A stretch of 63,403 bases of DNA from Euryarchaeota archaeon UBA439 (GTDB taxonomy: Archaea; Thermoplasmatota; Poseidoniia; Poseidoniales; Thalassarchaeaceae). Where the stretch lies: the NCBI GenBank assembly GCA_002497245.1, contig DANB01000016.1:1-63403 (forward strand), written 5' to 3'. Of the stretch, positions 53,754-62,818 are shown in pieces (position 1 is the first letter of the stretch; the number at the start of each line of letters is the position of its first letter). The position numbers and the translations under genes are program-made. A model generated the notes under the pieces. The model was not told the origin of the DNA, ran no database searches, and was given only the letters and a program-made list of their open reading frames with translations.

Positions 53754-55364
53754 ATGTACAATGGACAACAACCAATATTTATCCTAAAAGAAGGCACTGA
53801 AAGAACCAGTGGGCGTTCTGCTCAGAGCAATAACATTGCTGCAGCTAAGGCAGTAGCAGATTCCGTTCGTTCTACACTAGGTCCTAAAGGAATGGACAAA
53901 ATGCTGGTTGATGGAATGGGTGACGTAGTAATCACAAACGATGGTGCTACAATCTTAAAGCAAATGGATATCACAAATCCGGCTGCAAAAATGATAATCG
54001 AAGTTGCTAAAACTCAGGAGCAGCATTGTTTCGACGGAACTACAAGTGCTGTTGTCATTGCCGGGGAATTATTGAAAAGAAGTGAAGATTTAATTGATCA
54101 GAATGTACACCCTACTGTAATTTGTGAGGGATTCCGTTTAGCCGCAGAGAAAGCTGCAGAGTTAATTGAGAGCCATTCTCTTGAAATAAATGAGCAAATG
54201 TTGACTGAAGTTGCTAAGACCGCATTGACTGGTAAGAGTGCCGGAGCAGTGAAAGAATTCTTAGCGGATATCTGCGTTAGAGCAGTTCTATCCGTTGCTC
54301 AGGAAGTTGATGGTGACACAGTTGTTGATCTTGATGATGTCAAAGTTGAAAAGAAACAAGGCGGTTCTATTGGCAGTAGTACTTTGGTTGATGGAATTAT
54401 TTTGGATAAAGAAAGAGTTCACTCGGGAATGCCTAAGGTAGTTAATGATGCTAAGATAGCACTAATAAATTCTGCAATAGAGGTTAAGAAAACAGAGGTT
54501 GATGCTAAGATCCAGATCACAGATCCAAATATGTTGTCCCAGTTTTTAGATGAAGAAGAGTCATATCTAAAATCTTTAGTTGAGACCATTAAATCATCTG
54601 GTGCAACTGTAGTAATATGTCAAAAGGGTATTGATGACTTAGCACAACATTACATGTCAAAATCAGGTTTAATGGCAATCAGAAGAGCAAAGAAAAGTGA
54701 TATGGAAGCACTTTCTAAAGCAACAGGTGGAAAAATAATTACTAATATTGATGATTTATCCTCTGATGATTTAGGTCATGCATCTAAAGTTGATGAGCGT
54801 AAAATAGGTGAATCTGATATGATTTTTATTACTGGATGTAAAGATGCCAAGAGCGTTTCGGTACTTCTAAGAGGTGGTACTGAACATGTTATTGATGAAA
54901 TTAATCGTGCATTTGATGATGCTATTGGCGTAGTTGCCGTAGCCTATGAAGACGGGTCAGTTTTGACAGGTGGAGGCTCTGTATTAGCGGCAATTAGTAG
55001 GTCATTAAGGTCATATGCCGAAGGAATTGGAGGCAGAGAACAGATGGCGATTGAAGCCTTTTCAGGAGCTTTAGAAGTAATTCCAAGGACATTAGCAGAA
55101 AATGCAGGGCTAGATCCTGTGAACACAATAATTGATCTAAGAAAAGCTCACTCTGAAGGGAAATCAGAGTTTGGAGTAAATGTTTACGAAGGTGGTGTGG
55201 CTAATATGGCTAATAGTAAGGTATTCGAGCCTAGCCGAGTAGTCGACCAAGCGATCCAATCTGCTACCGAGACTGCAGTGATGATTCTTAGAATTGATGA
55301 TGTTATTTCCAGTAGAGCCTCCAGTCCAATGGAAGGTGGAGAATTCGATGGAATGGGGATGTAA
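53754..55364 (+). CDS. Thermosome (group II chaperonin) subunit
   Basis: 536 residues. ATP-driven protein folding. Motifs: [54 protein letters not shown], and [14 protein letters not shown] near the C-terminus, ending in the usual Gly/Met-rich tail. The ATP-site segment reads CFDGTTS where archaeal relatives have VGDGTTT; the catalytic Asp is kept. A CAGGTGG site lies upstream of the ATG. Confidence 0.96.
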   Translation: MYNGQQPIFILKEGTERTSGRSAQSNNIAAAKAVADSVRSTLGPKGMDKMLVDGMGDVVITNDGATILKQMDITNPAAKMIIEVAKTQEQHCFDGTTSAVVIAGELLKRSEDLIDQNVHPTVICEGFRLAAEKAAELIESHSLEINEQMLTEVAKTALTGKSAGAVKEFLADICVRAVLSVAQEVDGDTVVDLDDVKVEKKQGGSIGSSTLVDGIILDKERVHSGMPKVVNDAKIALINSAIEVKKTEVDAKIQITDPNMLSQFLDEEESYLKSLVETIKSSGATVVICQKGIDDLAQHYMSKSGLMAIRRAKKSDMEALSKATGGKIITNIDDLSSDDLGHASKVDERKIGESDMIFITGCKDAKSVSVLLRGGTEHVIDEINRAFDDAIGVVAVAYEDGSVLTGGGSVLAAISRSLRSYAEGIGGREQMAIEAFSGALEVIPRTLAENAGLDPVNTIIDLRKAHSEGKSEFGVNVYEGGVANMANSKVFEPSRVVDQAIQSATETAVMILRIDDVISSRASSPMEGGEFDGMGM

Positions 55365-55462
55365 ATAGTCCTATTCAATAACTTAATTCAATCACTTCAA
55401 CACGCTACATTCAATAATCGTCGATATCTCGAAGTATTGCCCTGAGTGGTATAGGTGCTTCT

Positions 55463-57640
55463 ATGTCAGCTGTTCGTCCCCTCTTGGTGTTGTTTGGTTC
55501 TCAATCTGGTAACGCCGAGGATGTTGCTTCTAAAGTTGGGAAAGCCGCATCTAAATATGGACTTGAGGCAACAGTAAAAGGAATGGATGAAATCAAAATT
55601 AGCGATATGGCGGGTCAAAAAAGAATAATGATTTGTTGTAGCACTTGGGGAGAGGGTGAGCAACCAGATAACGCAGAGGATCTATGGACTTCAGCCAATG
55701 CTGATGACTCTCCTTCGATGAGTGGCGTGAATTTCTCTGTTCTAGCATTGGGCGATTCTTCATATGATTTATTTTGCGAATCTGGTAAAGAATGGGACTC
55801 CTGGTTAGAGTCTAAAGGAGGAGTTAGAATAAATCAACGTGTAGATTGTGATGTTGATTATGAAGCTCCTGCTAAAGAGTGGATGGATGAAACTCTTGCG
55901 AGGATGGGTGCAGTAGATGATTCAGGAGTTTTCCAAGAAAGCTTAGTTGAAGAAGTGAAAAATAATGTTTCTGGCAGCGCATCAAATAAGGCGGAACCAG
56001 AGTCGAAAAGTTCAGAATCTTCAATTGAGATTTCTACAGATGGCGATCGTTCAATGACGATTCTCTTCGGTTCTCAATCTGGAAACGCGGAAGGTCTAGC
56101 GGCGAAGTTTGCCAAACAAGCCACCAATTATGGTTTAGATGCTGAAGTTGCAGATATGGATGGCTTTGATTTATCTTCATTATCTTCTAAGAAGAGAGTT
56201 TTGATCATCTGTTCTACATGGGGCGAAGGCGAGCAACCAGATAATGCAGAGGAATTATGGAAAAAAGCAGTCTCTGCATCTTCTGGTTTACTAAATGGAG
56301 TTTATTTCTCAGTCTTGGCACTTGGAGACACATCGTATGAGTTGTTTTGTGAATCTGGTAAAGAATGGGATAAAAGGTTTGAAGAATTAGGTGCTATCAG
56401 ATTGGTCGATAGAGTAGATTGTGATGTAGACTATGATAAAGTATCCCAATTATGGGCGGAAGAAGCTCTTGCTTCAATGGCCGCAGTCGATGGCGAGGGG
56501 ATCTTCCATGAAGAAATGGTCCAAGCAATAAAAGATTCAATTACATCTGATTCAGCAGGCGCATCCGGAGAAGATGGTTTTACAGTTCCAAATCTCAAGT
56601 CCGATTCTTTAATGGCTGAGATTAGTATTTTCAGATATGACCCTTCTTCTTCGACAACAGGTAAAGATACGTGGATTTGTTCATTACCTGGACACATGTC
56701 TATCCTAGATGTTCTCCGAACTCTGAAAAATACTCAAGATGGCTCTTTAACCTTTAGAGATGGCGCGATAGATGATCCAACTACTGCTATTACAATAAAT
56801 GGCAGACATGTTTTACCTGGTAATCTGAGACTAGACCTAGCAGCTCCAATTCGTGATGGTGGAATTAGTATTAAGATAGAACCACTCAATGGTTTTGAAG
56901 TAATTAGAGATTTAGTAGTTGATTATTGGGCTTTTGAGACAAAACGAGAGGCGAGTAAGCCTTGGATGGTATCTGTAACTAGAAAAGGATTGAGCACCCC
57001 TCAAGGGGCTATTGGCTCTATGGAACCTCTTATCGCCTCTGAACTCCATTCAATTACTGATATTCACAGTTATCCAATTCTTCATTCTTGTTCCGATGCT
57101 ACATCTCATTCTGATGAATATTTGGGCCCCTCAATTATTTCTCATGCCTGGGCGAGAAGAAATGACCCTCGTCTATCCCCTATTAAGAAGAAGGAAATTG
57201 AGGATCTACTTGATTCCCCTAATGGCATTAAGGCTGAAACAGATTTGTCTTCAATAAGAAGACAAGGTAAAGGTTCGATAATCCACGATTCTCTTTTAAA
57301 TTGTAAAACCTCATCTTTAGCAAGAACAGGATATAATGGTCGTCATGGAAAGCATGTCTGGTGGTATGCAGTCACTGTCAAAAGTAGTGGTAAAGTAAAT
57401 GATACCGTATTGTATCGTCAGGTTTTAGGGCCAGTTGGATTGATTGGAAATTTATTTTCTGGAGTCACTGCTAGAATGGTACTTGGTTTCACTAGAACTG
57501 GCGGTAACATGATTAACGATATGTTAGCATTAATAGCTCCTCCAGCAGGTCTCGGAAAGATGCCTCGTCAGTTTAATGCTTCAGTAAAAAATCATCATGA
57601 GGTGGTAGCAATATTCAATGAGATGGATGGTCGATTTTAA
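55463..57640 (+). CDS. Twin flavodoxin fused to a cysteine-less SdhB-like iron-sulfur protein framework
   Basis: 725 residues. Two flavodoxin domains (about 6-165 and 197-350) each have the FMN phosphate loop FGSQSGNAE, STWGEGEQPDNAE and LALGD(S/T)SY. Residues 384-490 match the ferredoxin half of succinate dehydrogenase/fumarate reductase SdhB (IFRYDP, SLTFR, ING, IKIEPLNGFEVIRDLVVDYW). Residues 510-610 match its second half (DEYLGPSIISHAWARRNDPR, DSPNGIK). All the cluster cysteines of both halves are absent. The last 115 residues are unrecognised. The stop overlaps the HdrB-like start. It may carry electrons by FMN alone. Confidence 0.85.
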   Translation: MSAVRPLLVLFGSQSGNAEDVASKVGKAASKYGLEATVKGMDEIKISDMAGQKRIMICCSTWGEGEQPDNAEDLWTSANADDSPSMSGVNFSVLALGDSSYDLFCESGKEWDSWLESKGGVRINQRVDCDVDYEAPAKEWMDETLARMGAVDDSGVFQESLVEEVKNNVSGSASNKAEPESKSSESSIEISTDGDRSMTILFGSQSGNAEGLAAKFAKQATNYGLDAEVADMDGFDLSSLSSKKRVLIICSTWGEGEQPDNAEELWKKAVSASSGLLNGVYFSVLALGDTSYELFCESGKEWDKRFEELGAIRLVDRVDCDVDYDKVSQLWAEEALASMAAVDGEGIFHEEMVQAIKDSITSDSAGASGEDGFTVPNLKSDSLMAEISIFRYDPSSSTTGKDTWICSLPGHMSILDVLRTLKNTQDGSLTFRDGAIDDPTTAITINGRHVLPGNLRLDLAAPIRDGGISIKIEPLNGFEVIRDLVVDYWAFETKREASKPWMVSVTRKGLSTPQGAIGSMEPLIASELHSITDIHSYPILHSCSDATSHSDEYLGPSIISHAWARRNDPRLSPIKKKEIEDLLDSPNGIKAETDLSSIRRQGKGSIIHDSLLNCKTSSLARTGYNGRHGKHVWWYAVTVKSSGKVNDTVLYRQVLGPVGLIGNLFSGVTARMVLGFTRTGGNMINDMLALIAPPAGLGKMPRQFNASVKNHHEVVAIFNEMDGRF

Positions 57641-58500
57641 TGGCGTTAAAATATGCGTATCATCCAGGTAATGTGGCTCACTCCGGCTCCCCTGAAGTTT
57701 CAGACTCTATGATTCCTTTGGCTAAATCATTGGGTATCAAACTTACAAATCTCGATGGAGCAACAAGTTGTGGCGCCGGAATAATTAGACAAGCAAACAG
57801 AAAGTTACAATTAGCATTAAATGCCCGAATTTTTGCACAGGCTGAATCACTTGGACTGGAAATAATAACACCATGCGCATCAACTGCGGGCAATCTTTCT
57901 GAAGATTTGTCAGAATTGCAATCAGACCCTATACTATTAGCAGAAATTAACGATGTTCTGAATAAGACATGTGGTATGGAGTTTAAAGGAGAAACTTCAG
58001 TTAATCATCTATTGCACGTCATTGTGGATGAGATAGGGCTAGATAAGGTCAAATCTATGGTATTGAACCCTATTGGTTTCAGAGTTGCCTCATATTATGG
58101 TCCTAATATGCAACAAGATGGATTTTGTGGAGGCGATGATGTCTATGATCCAAATTATATGGAGCAGTTGATGAGAGTTTTAGGGGGGGAGTCCGTTGAA
58201 TGGGATTCACGAATGCAAAGCGTAGGTGCACCTAGCCTTTTATCTGAGGAACCAACAGTTCTCAAATTGTCTGCCTCAGTTCTTAACGATGCCAAATCAG
58301 AAGGAGCACAATTAATAGTTAGTGCCTGTAATTTATCACATTCAGTAATGGATATATATCAAGGTAAAGCATCGCAGAGAACTGGTCTCAGAACAAATAT
58401 TCCGGTAGTTCATCTTTGTGAAATACTGACTTTTGCATTAGGTCATCATAATACCCGATTTGCCCAATTAAAGACAAGAGTAATGGTAATTGGAGATTAA
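57640..58500 (+). CDS. HdrB/SdhE-like CCG-domain protein lacking most cluster cysteines
   Basis: 286 residues. It keeps the order and spacing of the two CCG domains of heterodisulfide reductase HdrB and SdhE-type subunits: YAYHPGNVAHSG, a GATSCGAG motif, PCAST, YYGPN, MQSVGAP and SACNLSHSV. Expected ligand positions are N11, S43, C44, C79, T82 in the first and P155, S194, V195, C230, S233 in the second, so three of ten are cysteines. It cannot hold the non-cubane clusters in the usual way. Translationally coupled to the twin-flavodoxin gene; the two probably form a complex. Confidence 0.85.
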   Translation: MALKYAYHPGNVAHSGSPEVSDSMIPLAKSLGIKLTNLDGATSCGAGIIRQANRKLQLALNARIFAQAESLGLEIITPCASTAGNLSEDLSELQSDPILLAEINDVLNKTCGMEFKGETSVNHLLHVIVDEIGLDKVKSMVLNPIGFRVASYYGPNMQQDGFCGGDDVYDPNYMEQLMRVLGGESVEWDSRMQSVGAPSLLSEEPTVLKLSASVLNDAKSEGAQLIVSACNLSHSVMDIYQGKASQRTGLRTNIPVVHLCEILTFALGHHNTRFAQLKTRVMVIGD

Positions 58501-58505
58501 TTACT

Positions 58506-60257
58506 TCATTTGCTGCCATTAAAATCTTCCAACCCGGTTTGGCCCATAGGTCTAAATCCAGAAGGTTCTATTTTCCCTACATCCTCGTTTTCATTGGTTT
58601 CAATTTCATTCAAATCTCTTTCTTTCATTTTCGGACGATAACTTTCTCTCTCATGTTTGACAAAGTCTGATGCTGAAATTATTTCCTCTCCGTTTTTTAT
58701 ACTGAAATTACCAATATTGGATAAATCTTGATGAGTTTTTCTTGGTAATTTCCTCCTCACTCTTTGAACAGTTCTATACATATTCTCTTCTTTTTTCTGA
58801 GCAGCTTTCCTCATATTTTCATCTCTAGTACCTTCCGCAATAAGGACCATGACTTCTCCTTCTCTGTGCCTCCCCGTTCTCCCTCTTCTCTGTATTGTCC
58901 TAATCTCACTCGCAACTGGCTCATAGAATATGACTAGATCGGCACTAGGGATGTCCAGTCCTTCTTCAGCGACAGAGGTTGCTACGAGAACATTATATTC
59001 ACCTTCTCTGAATTTATCCAGGACTTCTATTTGTTCTCTTGGTTTAAGTCCTTTTTTGCCTGATCTTTCTGACTGTCCTATCATTTGTATTGATTTCACT
59101 CCCCTCAAGTCAACCAGTGCTTTTTCTAAAGATTCCACAGTGTTCCTAAATGATGCAAAAACGATAATTTTGCTATCAGGGTCTCTTCTCAAACGATGTC
59201 TCACTAATCTTCTTACGGTGCCAACTTTATTGTGTATTTCTTCCATATCAATTAACGCTTTTCTTAATTCTATAATTCTCCGATCTTTATGAAAATTCTG
59301 AATTGATTTACTGGGATTGTTTTTCAATTCTGCCGACGTTTCTAGAAATTCTCTTGCTGCTGTTATTCCTTGTGTCAGAAGATGATTAATTAGATGATTC
59401 AGAGTCATAGCAGTTGCTATGTTTGATACTGAAGAATATCCTCTGGCATCTCCTAATTTAATAGAATGTTGTGCCCTATTCATAGCTTCTTTCAGCCCTC
59501 CAAATGAGGGCGGCCCTGTTCTAACATATTTTCCAAGTCTTCTTTCCCTATTTACGATACTGTTAATCCATAATTCTAATGGAGTTACTAATGTTTTTAT
59601 TTTTTCAGGAACATTGACTAGTATTTCTTGTATTTCTAAACCAGAAAGATAATCTCTCAACATTGGTTCATCTGCCTTTCTAATATGAATTCTTTTTATT
59701 TTTAATCTACTGCAAATTTCGTTGACAATCATTGAATTAGATCCTGGACTAGCAGTAGCTCCTAAAATAAGCCCATTTTTTGATGCTAAATTAAACATTT
59801 CTGCTGATTGAACCATTGCGTGTTTGCCGGTGGAGTGATGCGCCTCATCCAAAATTAATAATGAACATTCTTCTAATGATAAAATATCATTTAATACATC
59901 ATTACGTACAACTTGGGGTGTTGCTACAATTATCTTCGAAGTTTTCCATAATTTCTCACGCTTTTTAGGAAGATTACTACCAGTAATTGAGATCGCCTCA
60001 ACATTCTTGATAATCTTCTTCAGATCTTTTAGATGTTGATCAACTAGTGCACTAGTTGGCGCGATAAATAGTACCCATCCCTCGTTTCTATTCAATATTT
60101 CAGCAATCAACATCCAAGAAACTGCCGTTTTTCCAGCCGCTGTTGGTAGCACAAGTAACATGGATCCAGCAAGTGCTTCATCTACTGCTTCTAATTGATA
60201 AGCTCGACCTTCAACAGAGCCTTCAACTAACTCAGTATGTTGAACCACGTGTCTCAT
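58506..60257 (-). CDS. Hef-type superfamily 2 helicase (without nuclease domain)
   Basis: 583 residues. Walker A in LPTAAGKTAVSW, LDEAHHSTG, ATASPGS, a helical insert between the two RecA-like lobes (about 210-330), IIVFASFRNTVESL, VATSVAEEGLDIPSADLVIFYE and QRRGRTGR. This matches archaeal Hef/FANCM helicases that remodel stalled forks. The ERCC4 nuclease domain found in Hef of many euryarchaea is missing; the protein ends in about 100 charged residues. Confidence 0.9.
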   Translation of the reverse strand: MRHVVQHTELVEGSVEGRAYQLEAVDEALAGSMLLVLPTAAGKTAVSWMLIAEILNRNEGWVLFIAPTSALVDQHLKDLKKIIKNVEAISITGSNLPKKREKLWKTSKIIVATPQVVRNDVLNDILSLEECSLLILDEAHHSTGKHAMVQSAEMFNLASKNGLILGATASPGSNSMIVNEICSRLKIKRIHIRKADEPMLRDYLSGLEIQEILVNVPEKIKTLVTPLELWINSIVNRERRLGKYVRTGPPSFGGLKEAMNRAQHSIKLGDARGYSSVSNIATAMTLNHLINHLLTQGITAAREFLETSAELKNNPSKSIQNFHKDRRIIELRKALIDMEEIHNKVGTVRRLVRHRLRRDPDSKIIVFASFRNTVESLEKALVDLRGVKSIQMIGQSERSGKKGLKPREQIEVLDKFREGEYNVLVATSVAEEGLDIPSADLVIFYEPVASEIRTIQRRGRTGRHREGEVMVLIAEGTRDENMRKAAQKKEENMYRTVQRVRRKLPRKTHQDLSNIGNFSIKNGEEIISASDFVKHERESYRPKMKERDLNEIETNENEDVGKIEPSGFRPMGQTGLEDFNGSK

Positions 60258-60330
60258 AGGTTACTGACCTCAAGGACAGGGTTCAAAATAGTTACACCGC
60301 TCGGCTTTTTCGTTATTCGCACTTTGAGTG

Positions 60331-60338
60331 TAATATTT
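60331..60338 (+). promoter_or_regulatory. TATA-like element before the ribosomal-protein leader
   Basis: TAATATTT is centred about 26 bp before G60360, the first base of the closing stem of the structured leader, placing transcription start there. A second A/T-rich site, CATAAAG at 60354-60360, is less suitable. Confidence 0.4.
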
Positions 60339-60359
60339 CATTCCCGATTCTTTCATAAA

Positions 60360-60479
60360 GGGATGGTAGGTCGCAAGGCCGCTCACAACGTGAGGTACCA
60401 GACACTATAGGGCAATGCAAAAGCAACCCGCACACCAAAACCACATTCGTGTTTTTGGTTCGGTGTCACGGTATCTCCC
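60360..60479 (+). ncRNA. Multibranched structured RNA upstream of rpl3 (leader or separate ncRNA)
   Basis: No ORF of note occurs here, but the sequence folds. GGGAtGGTA (60360-60368) pairs with TATCTCCC (60472-60479) as an 8-bp closing helix with one bulge. Inside are GGTC/GGCC capped by a GCAA tetraloop (60369-60380), CTCAC/GTGAG (60382-60394), GGG/CCC plus TGC/GCA around AAAA (60410-60429) and ACACC/GGTGT with inner pairs (60432-60466). It does not match RNase P or SRP RNA signatures known to me. Function unknown; it may regulate the ribosomal operon. Confidence 0.55.
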
Positions 60480-60493
60480 TAGCGTTAAGAGCC

Positions 60494-60516
60494 CGGCAAA
60501 GTGCCGTACTGCGGCA
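60494..60516 (+). promoter_or_regulatory. Mutually exclusive hairpins before rpl3
   Basis: TGCCG (60502-60506) can pair with CGGCA at 60494-60498 or with CGGCA at 60512-60516. Both form 5-bp stems with loops AAG and TACTG, so only one can exist at a time. It lies 34 bp before the ATG of rpl3. The arrangement resembles a regulatory switch or attenuator; no regulator is known. Confidence 0.4.
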
Positions 60517-60549
60517 TGAAGTTGGTAATTTTAGAAGGAGGAAGCAAAA

Positions 60550-61629
60550 ATGGCTGACCGTAGTAAACCCCGTCGTGGTAGCATGGGCTTTAGCCCTAGA
60601 AAAAGGGCAATTAGACCGTATGGTCGTATAACATCATGGCCGGAAACAGATGCATCAGAGATAAGAGTACAGGGATTTGCTGGTTGGAAGGCAGGAATGA
60701 CACACGTATTGATTAGAGATAATAACCCTCATTCCACTTCTGCGGGACAGGAAGTTAGGAAAGCAGTTACAGTTGTTGAAGCACCTCCTATGAGCGTATT
60801 AGCAGTTAGAGGATACAGAATGACTCCATACGGAATGCAAACTTCCGGTGAGTTTTGGATTAATGCATCCGATGAAGGTCCACAGGGATTAATGCCTCGA
60901 TTTGCTAACCAAACACGTGGTGAGCGTGACGCAGAAGAAGGTCGAAAACCGGAAAAGAGAGCTGGAAGAATTCCGGGAAGAAGTAATGGATCATCAGAAG
61001 CAGCTTTCGAGGCTTTAGTCAATTCTGATCTATGCGATGTTCGCCTTATTGTTGCAACTCAACCAGCTATGGTCAAGAGTGTAAATAGTAAGACTCCAGA
61101 AATTATGGAAGTAGGTTTAGTTGGTGGAGATAATAATGAAAAATTAATGTGGGCCAAAGAGCGCCTAGGTGGGACTATTACTGTATCAGATGTTTATGAT
61201 ATAGGTACTGAGATAGATGTTATTGGTGTAACTAAAGGTAAAGGATGGCAAGGTTCGATTAAAAGATGGGGAATCAAGCTCCTAAGTCACAAAAACAGTA
61301 AACGCCGAAGACAAGGTGGAAACATGGGTGATTTCGGTACAGGATACGTTAGGAAAACTATCCGTCAGGCGGGCCAGACAGGTTATCATCAGAGGACTGA
61401 AATGAATAAAAGAATTCTCAGGATATCCACACCTGATGAATCAGACATCACTCCAGAAGGTGGTTTCTTACACTACGGTGAAGTATCAAATGATTACATG
61501 ATTATCGAAGGAAGTCTTCCTGGGCCTGCTAAGCGAATGTTAAGATTCAGAGACGCTATTAGGCCTAGATCTAGTAAACCAGATGTTGATTTGACTTATG
61601 TCAGTACTTCGTCAAAGCAGGGGGTCTGA
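60550..61629 (+). CDS. rpl3: 50S ribosomal protein uL3
   Basis: 359 residues. MADRSKPRRGSMGFSPRKRA and FAGWKAGMTHVLIRDNNP at the N-terminus; GVTKGKGWQGSIKRWGIKLLSHKNSKRRRQGG is the conserved core loop and its extension that reaches the peptidyl-transferase centre. AGGAGG is eight bases before the ATG. First gene of the archaeal S10-type cluster. Confidence 0.98.
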   Translation: MADRSKPRRGSMGFSPRKRAIRPYGRITSWPETDASEIRVQGFAGWKAGMTHVLIRDNNPHSTSAGQEVRKAVTVVEAPPMSVLAVRGYRMTPYGMQTSGEFWINASDEGPQGLMPRFANQTRGERDAEEGRKPEKRAGRIPGRSNGSSEAAFEALVNSDLCDVRLIVATQPAMVKSVNSKTPEIMEVGLVGGDNNEKLMWAKERLGGTITVSDVYDIGTEIDVIGVTKGKGWQGSIKRWGIKLLSHKNSKRRRQGGNMGDFGTGYVRKTIRQAGQTGYHQRTEMNKRILRISTPDESDITPEGGFLHYGEVSNDYMIIEGSLPGPAKRMLRFRDAIRPRSSKPDVDLTYVSTSSKQGV

Positions 61630-61633
61630 ATAG

Positions 61634-62512
61634 ATGAAAGTAAAAACTTACAACTTACAGTCAAATGTTGAACAGGAAGAGTTAGATGCTGGTTTGTTAG
61701 CTGAATCTTATGTTGTAGAAACGACTGATGGTAAAGCAATGAATTTACCTTCATTCTTTGCATCTGAGATTCGTGAAGATTTAGTAAGATCAGCAGTTCA
61801 TGCATCTCGTGCTAATCGCAGGCAACCATATGGTCACAATGAACATGATGGAAAGCGTGCACCTCAGCCAGGAATGAAACATTCAGTTGAATGGTGGGGT
61901 AAAGGCCGTGGTGTATCTAGAATTATGAGAAAAACAGGTCAAAGAACAGGTGCTCAGAATCCACACACTCGTGGAGGACGAAGAGCACACGGACCTAAAG
62001 TAGCTAAAGATTGGTCACAGAAATTAAACAGTAAGCAGAAAACTCTAGCTCGTAATTCTGCTATTGCAGCCACGGTAGACCCTGAGATGGTATCCTCTCG
62101 AGGTCATAATTTTGATGAAAATGTAAGATTCCCAATCATTATCGATTCTTATACTGAATCTCGTGAAGGCTCAGTTGAAAAATTCGATGTTGAATCTTTA
62201 CCTTTACAGAACTCTACAAGAAAATTTGTTGCCATGATGGAAGGGCTTGGCCTTGGTGCTGATTTGATGAGAGCTAAATCTGGACGAACAATCCGCGCAG
62301 GTAAGGGTACGATGAGGGGTAGAAAATATCGTACACCTAAGAGTATTTTACTAGTAGTTGCAAATCGAGATGGTCTACACAAAGCAGCAAGAAATGTCCC
62401 AGGCGTTGACGTTGTAGCAGCTAAAGATTTGTGTGCAGAAGATCTTGCTCCGGGAGGAGATCTAGGTAGACTTACTGTTTGGACTAAATCAGCAATAGAG
62501 GCAATGGAGTGA
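61634..62512 (+). CDS. rpl4: 50S ribosomal protein uL4
   Basis: 292 residues. ASRANRRQPYGHNEHDGKRA, GKGRGVSRIMRKTGQRTGAQ and GGRRAHGPKVAKDWSQKLN carry the long loop that lines the exit tunnel. It follows rpl3 after 4 bp. The length is typical of archaeal/eukaryotic uL4 rather than bacterial. Confidence 0.97.
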   Translation: MKVKTYNLQSNVEQEELDAGLLAESYVVETTDGKAMNLPSFFASEIREDLVRSAVHASRANRRQPYGHNEHDGKRAPQPGMKHSVEWWGKGRGVSRIMRKTGQRTGAQNPHTRGGRRAHGPKVAKDWSQKLNSKQKTLARNSAIAATVDPEMVSSRGHNFDENVRFPIIIDSYTESREGSVEKFDVESLPLQNSTRKFVAMMEGLGLGADLMRAKSGRTIRAGKGTMRGRKYRTPKSILLVVANRDGLHKAARNVPGVDVVAAKDLCAEDLAPGGDLGRLTVWTKSAIEAME

Positions 62513-62517
62513 TAAAT

Positions 62518-62808
62518 ATGGTGAACCCTTATGATATAATTTTGATGCCTTGGATTACTGAGAAAACTCTAGAAGCACGTAGAGTTGCTGATTTAGAAAA
62601 TAATTACAGAGAGAATAATAATCGAATTGAATTTATTGTTCGTCGAGAATCAACTAAGAAACAAATTCGTGATGCGGTTGAAATGTTACTAGATGTTAAA
62701 GTGGCCAAAGTAAATACGAAGATAACAATTACAGGTAAGCATGCAAGTATTAGACTTGCTGAAGGATATGATGCAGAGGAGGCCGCGCTTAAATTAGGCG
62801 CTTTCTGA
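62518..62808 (+). CDS. rpl23: 50S ribosomal protein uL23
   Basis: 96 residues from ATG 62518, preceded by GGAGTGA. The typical start NPYDIILMPWITEKT and the fold IEFIVRRESTKKQIRDAVEMLLDVKVAKVNT are clear. It binds near the tunnel exit with uL29 and docks SRP. Starts 5 bp after rpl4. Confidence 0.97.
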   Translation: MVNPYDIILMPWITEKTLEARRVADLENNYRENNNRIEFIVRRESTKKQIRDAVEMLLDVKVAKVNTKITITGKHASIRLAEGYDAEEAALKLGAF

Positions 62809-62818
62809 GGTGATATTT

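Noticed and set aside
60360..60540. RNase P RNA or SRP RNA in the rpl3 leader
   Set aside because: Neither the conserved RNase P core segments nor the SRP helix 8 motif was found on either strand.
60449..60631. 60-residue ORF overlapping the rpl3 start
   Set aside because: It runs through the structured leader and out of frame into rpl3; composition and position argue against coding.
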